NCBI GenBank assembly: GCA_002391565.1
Contig: DGFH01000221.1
Span: forward strand, 5,968-13,946
Length of the DNA stretch: 7,979 nucleotides
Reading direction: 5' to 3'
Source: Anaerolineales bacterium UBA3905
GTDB lineage: Bacteria; Chloroflexota; Anaerolineae; Caldilineales; Caldilineaceae
Shown here piece by piece: positions 5,168 to 7,979 of the stretch (its first letter is position 1; each line of letters starts with the position of its first letter). A program made the translations under genes and the position numbers. The notes beneath the pieces were generated by a model. The model had not been told where the DNA came from, did not search any database, and saw only the letters and a program-made list of their open reading frames with translations.

Positions 5168-7600
5168 TCAGGACAGCAACCTTTCCGTGAGGCCGGTGTA
5201 GCGCTCCGCCACCGCATTATTGTTGATGGCCAGCGCAATGGCGCGCGGCTGCCCGACCAGCACGACCAGCCGCTGGGCGCGCGTCACCGCCGTGTAGAGG
5301 AGGTTGCGCTGCAACATCATGTAGTGTGTGGTGAGAATGGGCAGCACGACGGCAGGAAACTCACTGCCCTGGCTCTTGTGTACGCTGATCGCATAGGCGT
5401 GGATCAGCTCGTCCATCTCCAGAAATTCATAGCTGACCGGGCGCCCGTCGAAGGCAACAGTCACAGTGTGCATAATCGGGTCGAGCGCAGTGATGCACCC
5501 AATATCGCCGTTGTAGACATCCTTGTCGTAATTGTTGCGAATCTGCATCACCTTGTCGCCGACGCGGTAGAGCCGGCTGCCGATGATGCGTTCGGCGCGG
5601 TGGGGAGCGGCAGGATTCAGCGCCTGCTGCAGCGCCGTGTTGAGCGCAGCCACGCCGGCGACGCCGCGGTGCATCGGCGCCAACACCTGGATTGCTTCCG
5701 GCGGAAGGCCAAAGCGGCGTGGAATCCGTTCCGCCACCAGCTCAACGCACAATTCGGCGGCGCGCTCCGGCTCCTCGGTGCGAAAGAGGAAGAAATCCGT
5801 GGCAGCGTTGTTGTCGATCTCCGGCATTTGCCCGGCATTGATGCGATGGGCGTTGGCGATGATGAACGACCCGGCCGCCTGGCGGAAAATCGTGTGCAGG
5901 CGGATGACGGACGCTGAGGAGACTGGAGATTGGAGATTCGAGATTGGAGATTGGACGGATGGACAATTGGCAATCAAGGATGCCGGTGGAGCTTCAGTCT
6001 CCAATCTCCCATCTCCTGATCGCTCATTCTCTGCATCTTTCAACGCCGCAATCACATCCTTCAGCACATTCCCCGCCCCCACGCTCGGCAGTTGATCGAC
6101 ATCGCCGACGAGCAGCAGGTGCATGCCCGGGGACACGGCTTTGAGCAGGTGGTGGGCCAGCGGCAGGTCGAGCATCGATGCCTCGTCCACGATCAGCAGG
6201 TCGCCTTCCAGCGGGTTCTCTTCGTTGCGTTGAAAGGCCATGCCCTCGGCGGGTTTGAATTCAAGCAGACGATGAATCGTTTTGGCCTCTTCACCGGTGG
6301 TCTCGGCCAGGCGTTTGGCAGCGCGTCCGGTGGGCGCCGCCAGCAGCACGCGCCGCTCCTCCCGCCGGCACAGTTCCAGAATTGTGCGGATGGTGGTCGT
6401 CTTGCCAGTGCCGGGGCCGCCGGTCAGCACCGTCACGCGGTGGGTCAGGGTTGCCTGCACGGCCTGGCGTTGTTGCACAGCCAGGCGCAAGCCGGCGCGC
6501 ACTTCGGCGGCGGCCAGCGCCTCCTCCCATGCCGAGGGGCTGTAACGGGCGAAGGGCGCCAGCCGATCTTCGCCTGCGCGCAGCAAGCGTTGCAGCCGCC
6601 GCGCCACGCCCACTTCACTAAAATAGAGCGGCGTCAGATAGATGGCGTGCTCTTCGGCCAGCAGGCGCTGCGCTTCGTCGACGGTGTGCACGGCGTACAA
6701 CTGACCCTGCTCCGCCACCAGCCTCGGTTCGGCGACAAAGGTTGGCCGGGGTTCGATGGCTTCCCCACCCGGCGTCGGCGCAATTTTGACGTGCCCTTCG
6801 TTCCACATGCGCGCCAGCCCGATGGCGATCGCAGTGGGCGGCGCCTTGAGCAGGTCAGCCGTCAGTTTGACCAGTTCCGACGTGGGCAAGAAGACGTGCC
6901 CCTCTTCGCTCGCGGTGTTGAGCGCGTAGGCGACGCCTGCCGCCACCCGTTCGGGCGCATCTTCCGGCATTCCCATGGCGCGGGCAATTTTATCCGCAGT
7001 GAGAAAGCCGATGCCGAAGATATCGCGCGCCAGTCGGTACGGGTCGCGGCGCACCTGATTGATGGCGTCGTCGCCGTAGAATTTGTAGATTTTGGTTGCC
7101 AGGCTGGTGCCGACGCCATTGCTCTGCAAAAAGAGCATCACTTCCTTGATAGCGCGCTGCTCGGCCCAGGCTTTGCTGATGAGCTCCACACGCTTCGGCC
7201 CGACGCCCGGCGTTTCAGCCAGCCGTTCCGGGCTTTTCTCGATCACGGTAAGCGTGTCAAGACCAAAGTGCTTGACGATGCGGTGCGCCGTGACCGGCCC
7301 GACGCCCTTGATCAGCCCGCTACCCAGATATTTCTCCAGCCCGGTGATGGTGGCGGGCAACACCGGACGAAAGGTCTCGACCTGAAACTGGCGGCCATAC
7401 TCGCCGTGCACGGTCCAACGCCCGGTCAGTTCGACCGATTCACCTACATTCAACCCCAGCATGTTGCCAACGATCGCCACCTCGCGCGCGGCGCCAAAGA
7501 GGGTGCGCCCGGTGGATTCCGGCGTCAGTTTCGCGACGGTGTAACCGTTCTCCTCGTTGTGATAGGTGATGCGTTCGACGACGCCGCGTAGAGTGTCCAT
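5168..7600 (-). CDS. recD2: RecD2-type DNA helicase with in-frame repeat insertion
   Basis: An 810-residue superfamily 1B 5'-3' DNA helicase of the RecD2 group, which acts in replication and repair without RecB and RecC. The N-terminal domain starts MDTLRGVVERITYHNEENGYTVAKL-like, typical of the family. Helix-hairpin-helix segments lie at about 97-147 (IKGVGPVTAHRIV, TPGVGPKRVELI). Helicase motifs: I TGGPGTGKTTT (393-403, K400), Ia AAPTGRAAKRLAETTG (421-436), II LIVDEASMLD (469-478), III LLVGDVDQLPSVGAGNVL (496-513), IV RLHTIFRQAA (567-576), then SVHKSQGSEFP (739-749) and LLYTAVTRAQR (767-777). All key residues are present. The family is usually about 720-750 residues; the excess is largely an extra stretch of some 45 residues (about 519-564) between motifs III and IV, encoded by an inverted 7-bp repeat array. 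The start ATG at 7600 is 4 nt after the stop of the preceding gene, with only a weak GAGG 2 nt away, so coupling or re-initiation is likely. Confidence 0.93.
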   Translation of the reverse strand: MDTLRGVVERITYHNEENGYTVAKLTPESTGRTLFGAAREVAIVGNMLGLNVGESVELTGRWTVHGEYGRQFQVETFRPVLPATITGLEKYLGSGLIKGVGPVTAHRIVKHFGLDTLTVIEKSPERLAETPGVGPKRVELISKAWAEQRAIKEVMLFLQSNGVGTSLATKIYKFYGDDAINQVRRDPYRLARDIFGIGFLTADKIARAMGMPEDAPERVAAGVAYALNTASEEGHVFLPTSELVKLTADLLKAPPTAIAIGLARMWNEGHVKIAPTPGGEAIEPRPTFVAEPRLVAEQGQLYAVHTVDEAQRLLAEEHAIYLTPLYFSEVGVARRLQRLLRAGEDRLAPFARYSPSAWEEALAAAEVRAGLRLAVQQRQAVQATLTHRVTVLTGGPGTGKTTTIRTILELCRREERRVLLAAPTGRAAKRLAETTGEEAKTIHRLLEFKPAEGMAFQRNEENPLEGDLLIVDEASMLDLPLAHHLLKAVSPGMHLLLVGDVDQLPSVGAGNVLKDVIAALKDAENERSGDGRLETEAPPASLIANCPSVQSPISNLQSPVSSASVIRLHTIFRQAAGSFIIANAHRINAGQMPEIDNNAATDFFLFRTEEPERAAELCVELVAERIPRRFGLPPEAIQVLAPMHRGVAGVAALNTALQQALNPAAPHRAERIIGSRLYRVGDKVMQIRNNYDKDVYNGDIGCITALDPIMHTVTVAFDGRPVSYEFLEMDELIHAYAISVHKSQGSEFPAVVLPILTTHYMMLQRNLLYTAVTRAQRLVVLVGQPRAIALAINNNAVAERYTGLTERLLS
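5918..6016. repeat. Inverted array of 7-bp repeats (GGAGATT family) inside recD2
   Basis: Five tandem 7-bp units (GGAGACT, GGAGATT, GGAGATT, CGAGATT, GGAGATT) occupy 5918-5952. After 43 nt of unrelated or degenerate sequence, three units in reverse complement (AGTCTCC, AATCTCC, CATCTCC) occupy 5996-6016. The arms can pair imperfectly. On the recD2 coding strand the larger arm is read as part of QSPISNLQSPVSS, where the period-7 DNA becomes a 7-residue near-repeat. The array stays in frame and free of stops. The architecture is the same as at 28-100, with a different heptamer. Confidence 0.85.
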
Positions 7601-7604
7601 AACC

Positions 7605-7979
7605 TCAACGAACTTCCACCCAATATCGATACCCCGCCGCCTCCGTCGTGACCGGCGTCAGGCCGCTGATCGCGACGACAGCGGTGCGCCGCCCTCCCAA
7701 ACCGGCAATCTCGATCTGGGCGCGGCCATCCGCTGCAACGGGCACGCGCCGCACGCTGGTAAGCCGGTCGCCGTCGAATTCCAGTATTTGCACCAGCCAG
7801 CGCTGTGGCAAGTAGTTGTCGGTGATCAGCCAGCCTTCGCTCTGCCAGCCAGCAGCGTCTGTGAAATCTTCGGTGTATCCTAGCGCCGGGATCGCCACGT
7901 TGTCGATGAACCAGCCTGCGGTGTTCACCGCGTCGTCGGTGACATAGCTGAATTGCAGCCAGAGCGGGCCGCCGGCAAA
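7605..7979 (-). CDS. Immune-inhibitor-A-like secreted protein, C-terminal part
   Basis: Only the last 124 codons are in the window; the reading frame is open to the right edge, so the gene is cut by the window rather than broken. The sequence GGPLWLQFSYVTDDAVNTAG followed by FIDNVAIPALGY resembles the MAM-like beta-sandwich segment found after the peptidase unit of M6 (immune inhibitor A) family secreted proteins. The GWQSEGWLITDNYLPQRWLVQILEF block and the closing VVAISGLTPVTTEAAGYRYWVEV are also typical of the C-terminal ends of such proteins, which are frequent in Chloroflexota. Whether a metalloprotease domain precedes it cannot be seen. The internal GTG at 7928 is not a real start. The stop is 4 nt before recD2, so the two may share a transcript, although their roles (extracellular and DNA repair) appear unrelated. 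Confidence 0.6.
   Translation of the reverse strand, partial: FAGGPLWLQFSYVTDDAVNTAGWFIDNVAIPALGYTEDFTDAAGWQSEGWLITDNYLPQRWLVQILEFDGDRLTSVRRVPVAADGRAQIEIAGLGGRRTAVVAISGLTPVTTEAAGYRYWVEVR

Noticed and set aside
5135..5917. 260-codon open frame on the + strand opposite the recD2 3' half
   Set aside because: Antisense shadow of recD2 with no ribosome binding site or family resemblance.
6092..7591. Long open frame of 499 codons on the + strand opposite recD2
   Set aside because: It lies wholly antisense to a clear RecD2 with every helicase motif. Its translation shows no recognisable domain and has the His/Arg/Gln-rich composition typical of the reverse strand of a high-GC gene.

Overview
The window reads as a piece of a bacterial chromosome with high-GC coding regions and a dense, mostly gap-free gene layout. 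Three things fit a Chloroflexota (Caldilinea/Anaerolineae-like) source. One is the strictly polyphosphate-type glucokinase, a family known mainly from Actinobacteria and Chloroflexota. Another is the C-terminal end of an immune-inhibitor-A-like secreted protein. The third is the presence of short inverted arrays of 7-bp repeats. The assignment is an inference from gene content and style; no rRNA or other phylogenetic marker is present.

Layout, left to right. Positions 1-408 are non-coding and carry an inverted array of 7-bp repeats (28-100) and two operator-like palindromes before the first gene. On the + strand follow an MFS sugar-type transporter of the FHS (FucP-like) group (409-1626), a hairpin-rich gap with a good sigma70-type promoter (1789-1817), and two overlapping polyphosphate kinase 2 genes (1860-2942 and 2935-3753). 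The first PPK2 has a lysine-rich tail of about 110 residues. On the - strand, convergent with these, lie a small VOC-superfamily protein (3785-4159) and polyphosphate glucokinase ppgK (4156-4917), joined by an ATGA stop/start overlap and preceded by a strong ribosome binding site and a candidate promoter. After a 250-nt gap comes the RecD2-type helicase gene (5168-7600, - strand), which contains an in-frame second array of inverted 7-bp repeats. The window ends inside the 3' end of a secreted immune-inhibitor-A-like gene (7605-7979, - strand), only 4 nt upstream of recD2.

How the genes may work together. The centre of the window is a polyphosphate-use locus. The two PPK2 enzymes are predicted to move phosphate between polyphosphate and nucleotides. 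PpgK is predicted to phosphorylate glucose directly from polyphosphate. The adjacent transporter belongs to a family that imports hexoses and deoxyhexoses with protons. A reasonable inference is an ATP-sparing path: sugar uptake, polyphosphate-driven phosphorylation, and polyphosphate-driven recharging of AMP/ADP. The most unusual sequence features are the two look-alike inverted heptamer arrays, one intergenic and one inside the recD2 reading frame, and the cationic tail on the first PPK2.
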